DNA from: a virus
Virus record (IMG/VR): IMGVR_UViG_3300031565_004291
Location: 1 to 24,467 of that record
Reading direction: 5' to 3' (one strand)
DNA length: 24,467 bases
In this document: positions 13,689 through 20,494 of the stretch, in pieces
How the letters are laid out: the number at the start of each line of letters is the position of its first letter
Numbering within the stretch: the stretch's first letter is position 1
Made by a program: the position numbers and the translations under genes
The notes under the pieces: generated by a model
The model's database searches: none
What the model was told of the DNA's origin: nothing
Seen by the model: only the letters and a program-made list of their open reading frames with translations

Positions 13689-15529
13689 CACCAGCCTCCT
13701 GCGCCCATCGAGCGCGCTCTGCTCATAGCCGCGAAGTCGGCACCGGGCCTGCGTAGCGCATCGCGCCGGGCAAGCTCATAGGTGCGGCCCTGGTAGGACG
13801 GGACCGCCACCACCTGCACTTGGGGCGCGTTGCTGTCGCCCTGCGCTACGTCGATCTGGCGCCGCATGTCGCCCAGGTCTTTGCCGGCCACCACCATGTC
13901 ACCGGGCGCGAAGTTGGCCGACCCGCCGCCCTGCCTCATCTGGACGACGCCGGGGGTGTCGTTGAACTTGGGGGCCTGGCTCTTGATCTTCATTACCTGT
14001 GCGAAGACCGATGCACTCACGCCCGCTGCCGCGACGGCCCCAAACACCGGGCCGAGGTCTGCCCACGCCTTTGAGATGGCCACCGCGCCGTTGATGATCG
14101 TCGTTGCCACCGCTGCGTTTTGGGACACCTGAAACGCCTGCTTGGCCGCCTTCTTGTTTGCCTTCGCTTGATTCTCGATTGATGCGGCCATTGACAGGTC
14201 AGAGATCCCTTGCGTGAAGGCGCTGATGGCCTGAATGTCCTCGTAAACGGCCGCCTGGCGCGCTGCCGACTCCGCTTTGATCCGCTTCTGCTCTGCTTCT
14301 GATGCATCGCGCTTGATCTTGTCGAGGTCTTCGGCCTGCTTGACCCGCAGGGCTTGTAGCGACGCCTCACGCTCAATCAGCGCCGCGTCAATGCCCGCCG
14401 CGACCTCTGCGTTGTAGCCAAGCCTCTGCCCGATCTCGTCAAGCAACTTGACGCGCTGATCGAACTCCGCATTGATCGCGGCCTCTGCCTCTGTCCCGTT
14501 CCGGCTGGCGTTGATCTCGCCCATCATCTCGGCCAGTTGCTCGCGGGCCGTCTGCTCTGCCTTGACGCCCGCGAGGAGTTGGCCGCGGGTGACGGTCTCA
14601 CGCTGGACGGCTGCCGCCGCCTTGCCTGAGCTTTTGGCGTTGGCGTCGGTGGCTGCCGTGGTGGCCAGCACCGCGTCCTTGACGCTCTTCTGCGCCGCCG
14701 CCTGCTTTTGCAAAAGGCCATCCATGACCCGCAGCTGGCCCTCGGCGTCCTCGATCGAATCGGAGAACCCGAATACCTTGTCAGCCGCCCATGCTGCGGC
14801 CTTTCCAAGCGGGCCGAATGTCGCAGAGTCGATCGCCTGCTTCCACTTTACAGCGCTCTCGATCGTGGCCTGCTGCTCTTCGCGTTGGGCGCGCTGGGCT
14901 TTGGCGTAGTCCAGCACGGCATCGCGGGCCGCGCGCTGGGTTGTGATCTGCGCCGCCTGCTCTTTCGTCGTCGCGCCGGTCGCGACGGCCAGGGCCAGCT
15001 CGGCAGACTCGAGCTGCCGCAGCGATGGCTCCAACGAATCGGAGCCATCGCGCAACAGGCGGGCCATGCCCGCGGCCTGCTCCATCTCCCGCGCCATCGT
15101 CTGATAGGCGATGAAGGCGGCCCCGGCTGCCACGCCTGCGATACCCAGCGTGCCCACCATCGCCGCCAGGCTGCCGCCCATCAACTGCGATGCGTTGGCG
15201 GCGCCCTTGAGCCCGTTCGCTACCGCGCCGATGCGCGACACCATTCCGCCCAGCTCGGGGCTCACCGTGCTGAGCGCGGCGCCCATAGAGGCGAATGATT
15301 CGTTGGTCTTGCCCGCCGCATCACCGAGCGACTTGAGCCCGTTTGCGCTGCCCTGCGCGGCTTTCTTCGCCTCGGCCTCAGCCTTGGCCACCAACTTGAC
15401 GGCCTTGCTCACCTCAGCGACGGCCTTCTTGGCCTCCCTGCCCGTCGCGCCGGGGATCTCGGCGAGCTTCTTTTTGAGGTCTGCGATCTCTGCGGTGTAC
15501 GTGAGAGAGACGGTATCGGCGCGTCCCAT
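13688..15529 (-). CDS. Tail tape measure protein
   Basis: This encodes a 613-residue protein. It is mainly helical and rich in Ala, Lys and Glu, with a long N-terminal coiled coil (10-75), a hydrophobic segment at about 117-142 (GGSLAAMVGTLGIAGVAAGAAF), further coiled coil at 200-430 and a second hydrophobic part (IINGAVAISKAWADLGPVFG). The C-terminus is Gly/Gln-rich. These features and the position after the chaperone genes identify a tape measure, which sets tail length and is ejected with DNA. From the known relation of about 0.15 nm per residue, a tail of roughly 90 nm is expected. ATG 15529 overlaps the preceding stop. Confidence 0.88.
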   Translation of the reverse strand: MGRADTVSLTYTAEIADLKKKLAEIPGATGREAKKAVAEVSKAVKLVAKAEAEAKKAAQGSANGLKSLGDAAGKTNESFASMGAALSTVSPELGGMVSRIGAVANGLKGAANASQLMGGSLAAMVGTLGIAGVAAGAAFIAYQTMAREMEQAAGMARLLRDGSDSLEPSLRQLESAELALAVATGATTKEQAAQITTQRAARDAVLDYAKAQRAQREEQQATIESAVKWKQAIDSATFGPLGKAAAWAADKVFGFSDSIEDAEGQLRVMDGLLQKQAAAQKSVKDAVLATTAATDANAKSSGKAAAAVQRETVTRGQLLAGVKAEQTAREQLAEMMGEINASRNGTEAEAAINAEFDQRVKLLDEIGQRLGYNAEVAAGIDAALIEREASLQALRVKQAEDLDKIKRDASEAEQKRIKAESAARQAAVYEDIQAISAFTQGISDLSMAASIENQAKANKKAAKQAFQVSQNAAVATTIINGAVAISKAWADLGPVFGAVAAAGVSASVFAQVMKIKSQAPKFNDTPGVVQMRQGGGSANFAPGDMVVAGKDLGDMRRQIDVAQGDSNAPQVQVVAVPSYQGRTYELARRDALRRPGADFAAMSRARSMGAGGW

Positions 15530-16083
15530 CAGCCACTCCTTGCGAGGCGGGCGAGGTCAGCCTGGAGGCCAGCGATTAGCGCCGGGGTTGCGTCCCTCGC
15601 GGGCTTGCGGACGTAGAGCGCCCACGGATTCTTATTGGCGAGGCTGGCGTCAGGCGCCATCGGCGGAGGATTCGGCCCGTTGATCCGCTCTTTCGCCCGG
15701 TCGAAGGCTGCGGACTTGGCCTCTTGGCTGCCCCTCTTGCGGGCAAAGGATCGGGTCCGAGCGTCGGCGATTAGCTGCTCTTTGGTGCGCTTGGCGTACC
15801 GGATGAACCAGGCGTACTGGCGCCCACGCGCGAAGGCGGGGTTGAGCAGTTGGACCGATACGCTCGTCTCTGCCACCCGCGACGCGATATGGAACGCGCC
15901 CCGGCTGCGCCCCGTCGCCACCGGCCAGCGGCCGACCGCGCCCTGTTCAATCGGCTGTAGGGTGTCCGTCGCCAGCTTGACGAATCGACCAGCCGCGCCC
16001 TCGCTGACGGCATCAATCGCCCGCAGCGCGGCCGTCATGTCTACGTCAATGCGAGCGACGCCGGCTTTGAATGTCTCAGCCAT
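15529..16083 (-). CDS. HK97 gp10-like putative head-tail or tail completion protein
   Basis: This encodes a 184-residue protein starting at ATG 16083 with GGAG 5 bases upstream. An N-terminal helix is followed by WPVATGRSRGAFHIASR (53-69), similar to the P-V-x-T-G-x-L/R-R motif of the HK97 gp10 family, then strands and a YAWFIRYAK segment. It ends in an ALYVRKPARDATPALIAGLQ helix, again as in gp10 proteins. Those proteins usually complete the head-tail joint and are encoded before the tail tube gene. Here the gene lies between the chaperone and the tape measure, which is unusual. The assignment is moderate; a minor tail protein is the alternative. Confidence 0.5.
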   Translation of the reverse strand: MAETFKAGVARIDVDMTAALRAIDAVSEGAAGRFVKLATDTLQPIEQGAVGRWPVATGRSRGAFHIASRVAETSVSVQLLNPAFARGRQYAWFIRYAKRTKEQLIADARTRSFARKRGSQEAKSAAFDRAKERINGPNPPPMAPDASLANKNPWALYVRKPARDATPALIAGLQADLARLARSG

Positions 16084-16200
16084 TGGCGCTCCGTAGTCGG
16101 TAGTCAGCGAGGAGTAGGGCCTGGTCGTCTCTGCTCAGTGTATCCCACCATGCCGGGGACTGGCCGTGCTCCCGGCAGAGGTGGAGCACCACGCGAATCA
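16076..16200 (-). CDS. Tail chaperone frameshift extension (GpT-like)
   Basis: Directly past the chaperone stop, the -1 frame stays open for 40 codons from ATT (16198-16196) to the TGA at 16078-16076. The product reads like the second part of a tail assembly chaperone: REHGQSPAWWDTLSRDDQAL then LLADYRLR, with aromatic residues before an acidic turn and an ALLLA-Y-RL helix. No ATG is available; GTG 16192 could serve but lacks a ribosome site. The likelier route is -1 frameshifting on the GGGGGGC just before the stop, giving a fusion of 170 residues with Leu at the joint. The extension ends inside the start of the next gene. Confidence 0.65.
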
Positions 16201-16207
16201 GCCCCCC
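16151..16207 (-). promoter_or_regulatory. Programmed -1 ribosomal frameshift signal: slippery heptamer plus pseudoknot
   Basis: Read on the minus strand, G GGG GGC (16207-16201) fits X XXY YYZ in the chaperone frame and is followed at once by TGA. After 11 bases, GTGCTCC (16189-16183) pairs with GGAGCAC (16172-16166). The loop sequence TGCCG (16177-16173) can pair with CGGCA (16155-16151). This gives an H-type pseudoknot with stems of 7 and 5 bp and connecting loops of 5, 0 and 10 bases. The spacer is somewhat longer than the usual 5-9 bases. The fold is drawn by hand from complementarity. Confidence 0.6.
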
Positions 16208-16587
16208 TGAGCCTCGGGGGCGTCGGAGAAATCCTCAGCCGCCTTGACCTCTGCCTCAGACACCGCCGACATGGCCGCCCATTCGCGCGCCCGGTTGAGG
16301 ATGGCGGCGAGGTCCACCAACTTCATCCCGCTCTCTTTGTAGAGCGCGTCGAAGGCTTCCGCTCCCCAGTCTGCGGTATTCGTCCGCACCGTCCACGGGC
16401 GCGGGCGCCGCTTGGCGGGCCAGGCCACCGACTCAGGCCACGCCATCCGCAGCGCCGCCGCACCGAGGGCGAAGGCCAGCGATATCGGCCCGTCCTCGGT
16501 GAGCGTGAGCGCCGCGAGCATAGGCACCGGCTGTAGGGTCGCTGTGATGGGGCCGACCGTGACGGTCGGTGCCTCGTGCTCGGGCAT
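16198..16587 (-). CDS. Tail assembly chaperone (GpG-like)
   Basis: This encodes a 129-residue protein starting at ATG 16587 behind a strong GAGGAGG site. The N-terminal half has strands (PTVTVGPITATLQPVPMLAA). The C-terminal half is helical (ADWGAEAFDALYKESGMKLV, then AAILNRAREW) and ends in an acidic tail, EAQGG. Tail assembly chaperones lie between the tail tube and tape measure genes and coat the tape measure during tail assembly. They are usually made in a short and a frameshifted long form. Both position and frameshift signal fit here. There is little sequence similarity to judge by, so the call rests mainly on context. Confidence 0.72.
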   Translation of the reverse strand: MPEHEAPTVTVGPITATLQPVPMLAALTLTEDGPISLAFALGAAALRMAWPESVAWPAKRRPRPWTVRTNTADWGAEAFDALYKESGMKLVDLAAILNRAREWAAMSAVSEAEVKAAEDFSDAPEAQGG

Positions 16588-16601
16588 GGTGTCCTCCTCA
16601 G
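16588..16601 (-). promoter_or_regulatory. Ribosome-binding cassette CTGAGGAGGACACC (copy 1)
   Basis: Read on the minus strand, this 14-base sequence directly precedes the chaperone ATG. GAGGAGG matches the anti-Shine-Dalgarno sequence and has good spacing. The same 14 bases occur before the genes starting at 19402 and 21147. Confidence 0.75.
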
Positions 16602-16619
16602 ATGGGGCAGGGAATCAGG

Positions 16620-17099
16620 TCAGCGGGCGGCGATGACGACCACAGCGTCAAGCGACAACGGACCATAGACGGTGAACTCAAACGAGATCGTGGACACCTC
16701 GCCCTCGGTGATCTCCATGCTGGTCAGCACCATGTCTTCGCCGCTGTAGGACCGGGTCTCGGCGCCATAGTCAAAGCTGAAATCGAAGTCCACGCCGAAG
16801 AGATCGCCGATGTCCAGCGTGGTCGAGATCGCCGTGGCGGTCTTGCCGAGGGCGAGCGACTGAAAAGCCGCGGCCGGGCCGGCAAGGGTGGCCGAGACGC
16901 TGATGGTGGGGAAGGCGCGGGCGCCCTTGCGCAACCCGACGACTGCGCCGCGGGACTCGGTGACCACCTGGGCGCGGCCATAGGCCACAAGCCCGCTCAG
17001 CGACTGGTCGCCGTTGGACATGAGAAGCGTGGCGCTCAGGCTGTTGTCGTCGGTGATCGTGAAGACGCCATCGGTGAAGTTGGCCGGAATGTTGCTCAT
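16620..17099 (-). CDS. Major tail protein (tail tube)
   Basis: This encodes a 159-residue protein. ATG 17099 (MSNIPANFTDG) overlaps the previous stop in ATGA; a longer in-frame form would run into the neighbouring gene. It is beta-rich throughout, with SLSATLLMSNGDQSLSGL at 20-37, PTISVSATLAGPAAA and EGEVSTISFEFTVYGPL, and has a short central helix. The pattern and length suit siphovirus tail tube proteins, which stack as hexamers around the tape measure. The position between the terminator-like gene and the chaperone agrees. No C-terminal Ig-like extension is present. Confidence 0.72.
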   Translation of the reverse strand: MSNIPANFTDGVFTITDDNSLSATLLMSNGDQSLSGLVAYGRAQVVTESRGAVVGLRKGARAFPTISVSATLAGPAAAFQSLALGKTATAISTTLDIGDLFGVDFDFSFDYGAETRSYSGEDMVLTSMEITEGEVSTISFEFTVYGPLSLDAVVVIAAR

Positions 17100-17533
17100 G
17101 TCGTGCCTCGCGGGAGGTGGAAGGTGATCGCGATCGTCGTGACAACCCACTCAGCCGAGAGGGCCTGGATATCGAAAGATGCGGGGCGGCTGCGGGTCTT
17201 GCTCGGCCCGCTCCAGGTGGTCAGCCACTCCATCACCGCGCGGGTAGCTGCGTGGATTCGGGCCTGGCTCATGGCGTCGTCGTCGGGCGCGTACCGGTGG
17301 ACGATGGCCAGCGTGCCGGAATGAATCAGGAAGCCAGGGGTCAGCGATGCGCCGCCCAGGTCCAGCCATGCCTCCAGATGCCGCGCGCCGCTCCCCCGCT
17401 CGGGGTCAATGTACCGGGCGCGGGTGAAGCGGTCGGAGGTGGACCACTGGTAGCCGGACGTGTCCAGCGCCTCGAGGTCCGAATAGAACCCGTCCAGCTC
17501 AGCCTGATAGGCCGCGGCTGTGACCGCTACCAC
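17096..17533 (-). CDS. Putative tail terminator protein
   Basis: This encodes a 145-residue alpha/beta protein starting at GTG 17533, overlapping the previous gene by 7 bases. It starts with a helix (YQAELDGFYSDLEAL), followed by strands (HLEAWLDLGG, GTLAIVHRYAPDD) and a long helix (SQARIHAATRAVMEWLTTW), and ends in a strand pair (SAEWVVTTIAITFHL). This order resembles tail terminator proteins of the lambda gpU type, which cap the tail tube and join it to the head. Its place just before the tail tube gene supports this. Sequence motifs are too weak to be certain. Confidence 0.6.
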   Translation of the reverse strand: MVAVTAAAYQAELDGFYSDLEALDTSGYQWSTSDRFTRARYIDPERGSGARHLEAWLDLGGASLTPGFLIHSGTLAIVHRYAPDDDAMSQARIHAATRAVMEWLTTWSGPSKTRSRPASFDIQALSAEWVVTTIAITFHLPRGTT

Positions 17534-18279
17534 AGGGGCCGCCCAACCGGCGCCAGCCGGATCACGGGCGATGCGCCGCGACGGATGCCGGGGTCTTCGG
17601 TGTCATATTGCACCCGGAGCGCCGCTTGCACCTTCAGCATCTCGAAGTGCAGCGCCTTGCTTTGCTGCGCCCAGGTCGAATCGGCACCGAAGGAGATGGT
17701 GCCCACGGCAAGCTGGAGGGCGCGGGTGAGCAGCCAATCCCGATACCCGGTGACCTCGCGGATCAACCAGGGTTGCCGGCCATCCGACAGCAGCCGGCGG
17801 ACCAGCTCATAATATGCCTCGTCGATCTGCGGCTGCCACCCGACGCCCGACCCGCCGCGCGCTACAAGATCCTGGGCCTGCGGTACGCGGTGCTGGAGTT
17901 CGGGCACCCTCACGAACATATCAACGGTGCTGATCACGTTGGGCGGGACGTACTTGCATAAGTACGCCGACTGCCGGAACACGGGGTAGACCGTGCCAGC
18001 GATGGTCAGCGTCCACAGAACCGTCCACCCCTCGCCCAAGGTCTCCGAGGCGGCCGGCAACACCGTATAGGTCGCGGTCGAGGAGGTGACAGTCACCGCC
18101 GCCCCGGAGACGAGATCGGTGCCATCGGGGCGGGTGATGGTGACGGTCCCCGAGTCGGGCGCCACGAGCGAGCCGTCGGGGCCATACCGGATCGGAGCGG
18201 TGAGGGTCTGGGTAGCCCCGCGCTCGATCAGGTAGGGCGCCGATCTGGCCAGCGCGTAGGTTTCGACCCGGATGGCCAT
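17527..18279 (-). CDS. Putative head-tail adaptor protein
   Basis: This encodes a 250-residue protein in two parts. The N-terminal 110 residues are beta-rich and Ig-like (TLTAPIRYGPDGSLVAPDSG, then TVTITRPDG, later WTVLWTLTIAGTVYPVF). The C-terminal half is helical, with IDEAYYELVRRLLSDGRQPW at about 151-170, then LIREVTGYRDWLLTRALQLA and HFEMLKVQAALRVQYDTEDPG. Helical bundles of that kind appear in head-tail connector proteins that sit under the portal. The gene lies between head genes and the terminator, as expected. The N-terminal beta domain is an addition to the usual short adaptor. ATG 18279 overlaps the previous stop. Confidence 0.55.
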   Translation of the reverse strand: MAIRVETYALARSAPYLIERGATQTLTAPIRYGPDGSLVAPDSGTVTITRPDGTDLVSGAAVTVTSSTATYTVLPAASETLGEGWTVLWTLTIAGTVYPVFRQSAYLCKYVPPNVISTVDMFVRVPELQHRVPQAQDLVARGGSGVGWQPQIDEAYYELVRRLLSDGRQPWLIREVTGYRDWLLTRALQLAVGTISFGADSTWAQQSKALHFEMLKVQAALRVQYDTEDPGIRRGASPVIRLAPVGRPLW

Positions 18280-18710
18280 CAGGCGAGGATCATGTAGTAG
18301 ACGTGGACCGCGACGGTCCCTGCGTCAAGGTCAGTGGTTGCACCGTCCCCGAAGTTGGCGCCGGTCGCGGTGAACTTGGCCTTGAGGGCGGCGGCGCTGG
18401 CCGACGGGTTGACGCCATCGCCGCGAAGGCGGCCGGCGCTCGCACCGCTCAGCAGTTCTTGGCTGACCACGAAGGCGTTGGGGTCGCCAGTGGTCCCGAT
18501 CTCCAGGCCCACCGCAGAGATGGAGCCGGCGTCGGTGAAGGGGTCCACCAGGTCGAGGTAGGCCATGACCACCTGAGCCCCGGCGGGCAGCACGCCGATC
18601 GTGATGCTCTGGGTCGTGGCAGCGTCGATCAGTTCGTTGTAGTCGATCGCATACGACATCTGGAGAAGGTTGACGCCGACGGGGCGGGCGGTGTGGAGCG
18701 CGGTAGCCAT
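18279..18710 (-). CDS. Beta-rich head-region protein, possible capsid decoration
   Basis: This encodes a 143-residue protein starting at ATG 18710 behind AGAGGTCTG. It looks like a small beta sandwich: QSITIGVLPAGAQVVMAYLD at 34-53, SISAVGLEIGTTGDPNAF, then KAKFTATGANFGDGATTDLD and TVAVHVYYMIL. Alternating strand and Gly-rich turns without cysteines are typical of capsid-surface or tail-associated proteins. It lies two genes after the major capsid gene. A decoration role is inferred from location and fold type; no known family is recognised. Confidence 0.5.
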   Translation of the reverse strand: MATALHTARPVGVNLLQMSYAIDYNELIDAATTQSITIGVLPAGAQVVMAYLDLVDPFTDAGSISAVGLEIGTTGDPNAFVVSQELLSGASAGRLRGDGVNPSASAAALKAKFTATGANFGDGATTDLDAGTVAVHVYYMILA

Positions 18711-18721
18711 TGGGCAGACCT

Positions 18722-19402
18722 CTACCGCTTGCGCGGCGCAGGGGTGGTAGCGGGCCGCAGCGCCGCCAAGTCGTCGGGGGTGTGCTCGGGCGGGAGGTGC
18801 CCGAGCAGTTCGGTGACCGTGCGCTTGCCCCGCTCGTCGGAGCGGTCCTGAGCGGCGCGGATCGCGGAGATTAGGGGAAGCGTTGCGATCTCGACCTGCA
18901 CGGGGTCAAGCTCGCCGGGGGTGACCAGCTTGAGGCATTGGGCCAGGAAGGCCATCCATCCGGCCTCGTCAAAGTCCCAGGCCACCAGATGCCCGATGCG
19001 CCGGGGACGGTGCCAGGCGTCCGAGTAGTAGGTGACAGCGCGGCCCTGCGCGACCCCTTGGTATCGGTCCAGATAGGCCGATACCTCGGGGTTCACGCGG
19101 GGTGCCCCGAAGGCTACGCAATCCATGACGTGAGGCACGGCGACAAAGCCGAGCTGCATCATGTTGCTCTGGTAGCCCTCGCCACGCCCCCAATCCCGCC
19201 CGTTGCCGTGAAGGCCGGGCGTATGCCATGCCTTCGCCAGCGCGGGGAGGATGACACCCTTGTAGCTTCTCAGTTTCGTCGGGCTGACCATGTAGGTCCA
19301 GGGGTCGCGCTGGCCGGGAAGCGGGAGCGGACCACTGCCGAGGGATGGGCCTGCAAGCGCAGGTACCATCAGATTCGGGGCTGACGAGCCGGGGATAGCC
19401 AT
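18722..19402 (-). CDS. Unknown protein of the head gene cluster
   Basis: This encodes a 226-residue protein starting at ATG 19402 behind the GAGGAGG cassette, which suggests high expression. The N-terminal 35 residues are Pro/Gly-rich and probably disordered. The middle has many aromatic residues and histidines (WHTPGLHGNGRDWGRGEGYQ, VPHVMDCVAFG, YYSDAWHRPRR). The C-terminal part is helical and ends in a basic tail. No metal-binding or catalytic pattern is certain. It follows the major capsid gene, so it may be a minor virion or head completion protein. The strong ribosome site argues for a structural role. Confidence 0.6.
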   Translation of the reverse strand: MAIPGSSAPNLMVPALAGPSLGSGPLPLPGQRDPWTYMVSPTKLRSYKGVILPALAKAWHTPGLHGNGRDWGRGEGYQSNMMQLGFVAVPHVMDCVAFGAPRVNPEVSAYLDRYQGVAQGRAVTYYSDAWHRPRRIGHLVAWDFDEAGWMAFLAQCLKLVTPGELDPVQVEIATLPLISAIRAAQDRSDERGKRTVTELLGHLPPEHTPDDLAALRPATTPAPRKR

Positions 19403-19404
19403 AG

Positions 19405-19418
19405 GGTGTCCTCCTCAG
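19405..19418 (-). promoter_or_regulatory. Ribosome-binding cassette CTGAGGAGGACACC (copy 2)
   Basis: This is the same 14-base sequence as the one before the chaperone gene, placed 2 bases from the ATG at 19402. The GAGGAGG core sets the start of the 226-residue protein. Confidence 0.75.
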
Positions 19419-19440
19419 GATTTAGGGGCGGGGTGCGGGA

Positions 19441-20397
19441 TTAGGTGGCGTAGCGAATGGCGGCGAAGCGCCCGGCCTCGGCGATGGCGAAGCCGTTGTA
19501 TGAGACGGTCTCAACGATGCTGACGCCACCACCGGGGCGGCGGGCCTCCATCGTGAAGAAGCCGGCATTGATCAGGGCCTGAGCCTCCATCGGCAGGACG
19601 ACCTGCTGGTGCTTGCTCAACAGGGCGCCGTCGGTGATCAGGATGCCCAGCGTGTCGCCGCCATCGGCGTCGAGTTCGCTGTTCAGGTACACGTCGATCC
19701 CGTTGAAGGTGCCGACGTAGGCGCCGCTCTGAGCCGAGGCGATGAAGCCCTGGGTCTGCGCGGCCATCTGGACGGCACCACCGAGAGACAGGGCGTCGGC
19801 GGCGAGATCTTTGGCGCCCTTGGCGCTGACGAGGGCCAGGGCGCGGCTGGTCGCGGCGCCGCGGTCCTTGAGGTCATACACGCCATTGTTGATGGCGCTC
19901 CAGGTCAGCGCGGTGCCCGTGGTGCCGATCTCATGGGTGGCGGAGGCGGCCAGGGCCACGATGCCGTCGACCAGGCTGTTTTGCCAGATCCGCGTGCCCT
20001 CGTAGGCCAGCAGCGCCTCGGTGGTCGGGCTGATCTCGCCGACCAGCAGGCCATCCTGGAGGCTGCGGGCGAAGTCGGAGACCTGGCGCGCGAATGCCTT
20101 GCGGGCGGGGGTGACCACGATGTTGGCGGTCGAGAAGTTGGTCGGGGTGGCCTCGGTGCCCTCAGCGGTCGCGGCGAGCTTGCCGGTGCCCAGGGTGGCG
20201 AAGCTCATGCCGATGCCGAGCGCGCCGAGAAGCTGGCCCAGGCCCTGGTCGCGGGCGAGCATCGACTGGAACACAGGATGCGCGACGGCTTCCTGATTCT
20301 TGATGCTGTCGCTCAGGGCGACGGCGATCGAACGGGCAGAGACGGTGATATTGGCGTCACCAATACCGGAGCTGGAGTACCAGTTGCCAGCGGCCAT
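19441..20397 (-). CDS. Major capsid protein (HK97-fold)
   Basis: This encodes a 318-residue protein. An N-terminal helical arm (1-60) is followed by GKLAATAEGTEATPTNFSTA and the strand-helix pair NIVVTPARKAFARQVSDFAR, typical of the extended loop and spine helix of HK97-type coats. A P-domain-like central part includes NSLVDGIVALAAS. The C-terminus carries GFFTMEARRPGGGVSIVETV and a final strand. It directly follows the scaffold gene, as in most phages of this type, and the size is right for a shell built without a large N-terminal delta domain. It is behind its own promoter-like sequence and a hairpin covering its ribosome site. ATG 20397 has AGAGG about 6 bases upstream. Confidence 0.85.
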   Translation of the reverse strand: MAAGNWYSSSGIGDANITVSARSIAVALSDSIKNQEAVAHPVFQSMLARDQGLGQLLGALGIGMSFATLGTGKLAATAEGTEATPTNFSTANIVVTPARKAFARQVSDFARSLQDGLLVGEISPTTEALLAYEGTRIWQNSLVDGIVALAASATHEIGTTGTALTWSAINNGVYDLKDRGAATSRALALVSAKGAKDLAADALSLGGAVQMAAQTQGFIASAQSGAYVGTFNGIDVYLNSELDADGGDTLGILITDGALLSKHQQVVLPMEAQALINAGFFTMEARRPGGGVSIVETVSYNGFAIAEAGRFAAIRYAT

Positions 20398-20431
20398 GAT
20401 GTACCTCTTGGGTCTGCCTCAGAGGTACACC
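20398..20431 (-). promoter_or_regulatory. Hairpin enclosing the ribosome site of the capsid gene
   Basis: On the minus-strand RNA, GGUGUACCUCU (20431-20421) pairs with AGAGGUACAUC (20408-20398) over 11 bp, with one G-U pair and a 12-base loop. The AGAGG ribosome site is fully inside the stem, which ends next to the AUG. The G-U pair would be an A-C mismatch in plus-strand RNA, so the stem is better on the coding transcript. It could control translation or stabilise the mRNA. Confidence 0.6.
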
Positions 20432-20465
20432 GGTTACGCCGGGGGTCGGGACGAGGCTTAGCGAT

Positions 20466-20494
20466 GTGATACCACACGCGGGCGCGGGCGTCAA
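20466..20494 (-). promoter_or_regulatory. Sigma70-like promoter candidate before the capsid gene
   Basis: On the minus strand TTGACG (20494-20489) and TATCAC (20471-20466) are separated by 17 bases. TTGACG matches five of six -35 bases, TATCAC four of six -10 bases, and TG one base before it forms an extended -10. The -35 overlaps the stop codon of the scaffold gene. The predicted transcript would have a leader of about 60 bases containing the hairpin. Confidence 0.45.
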
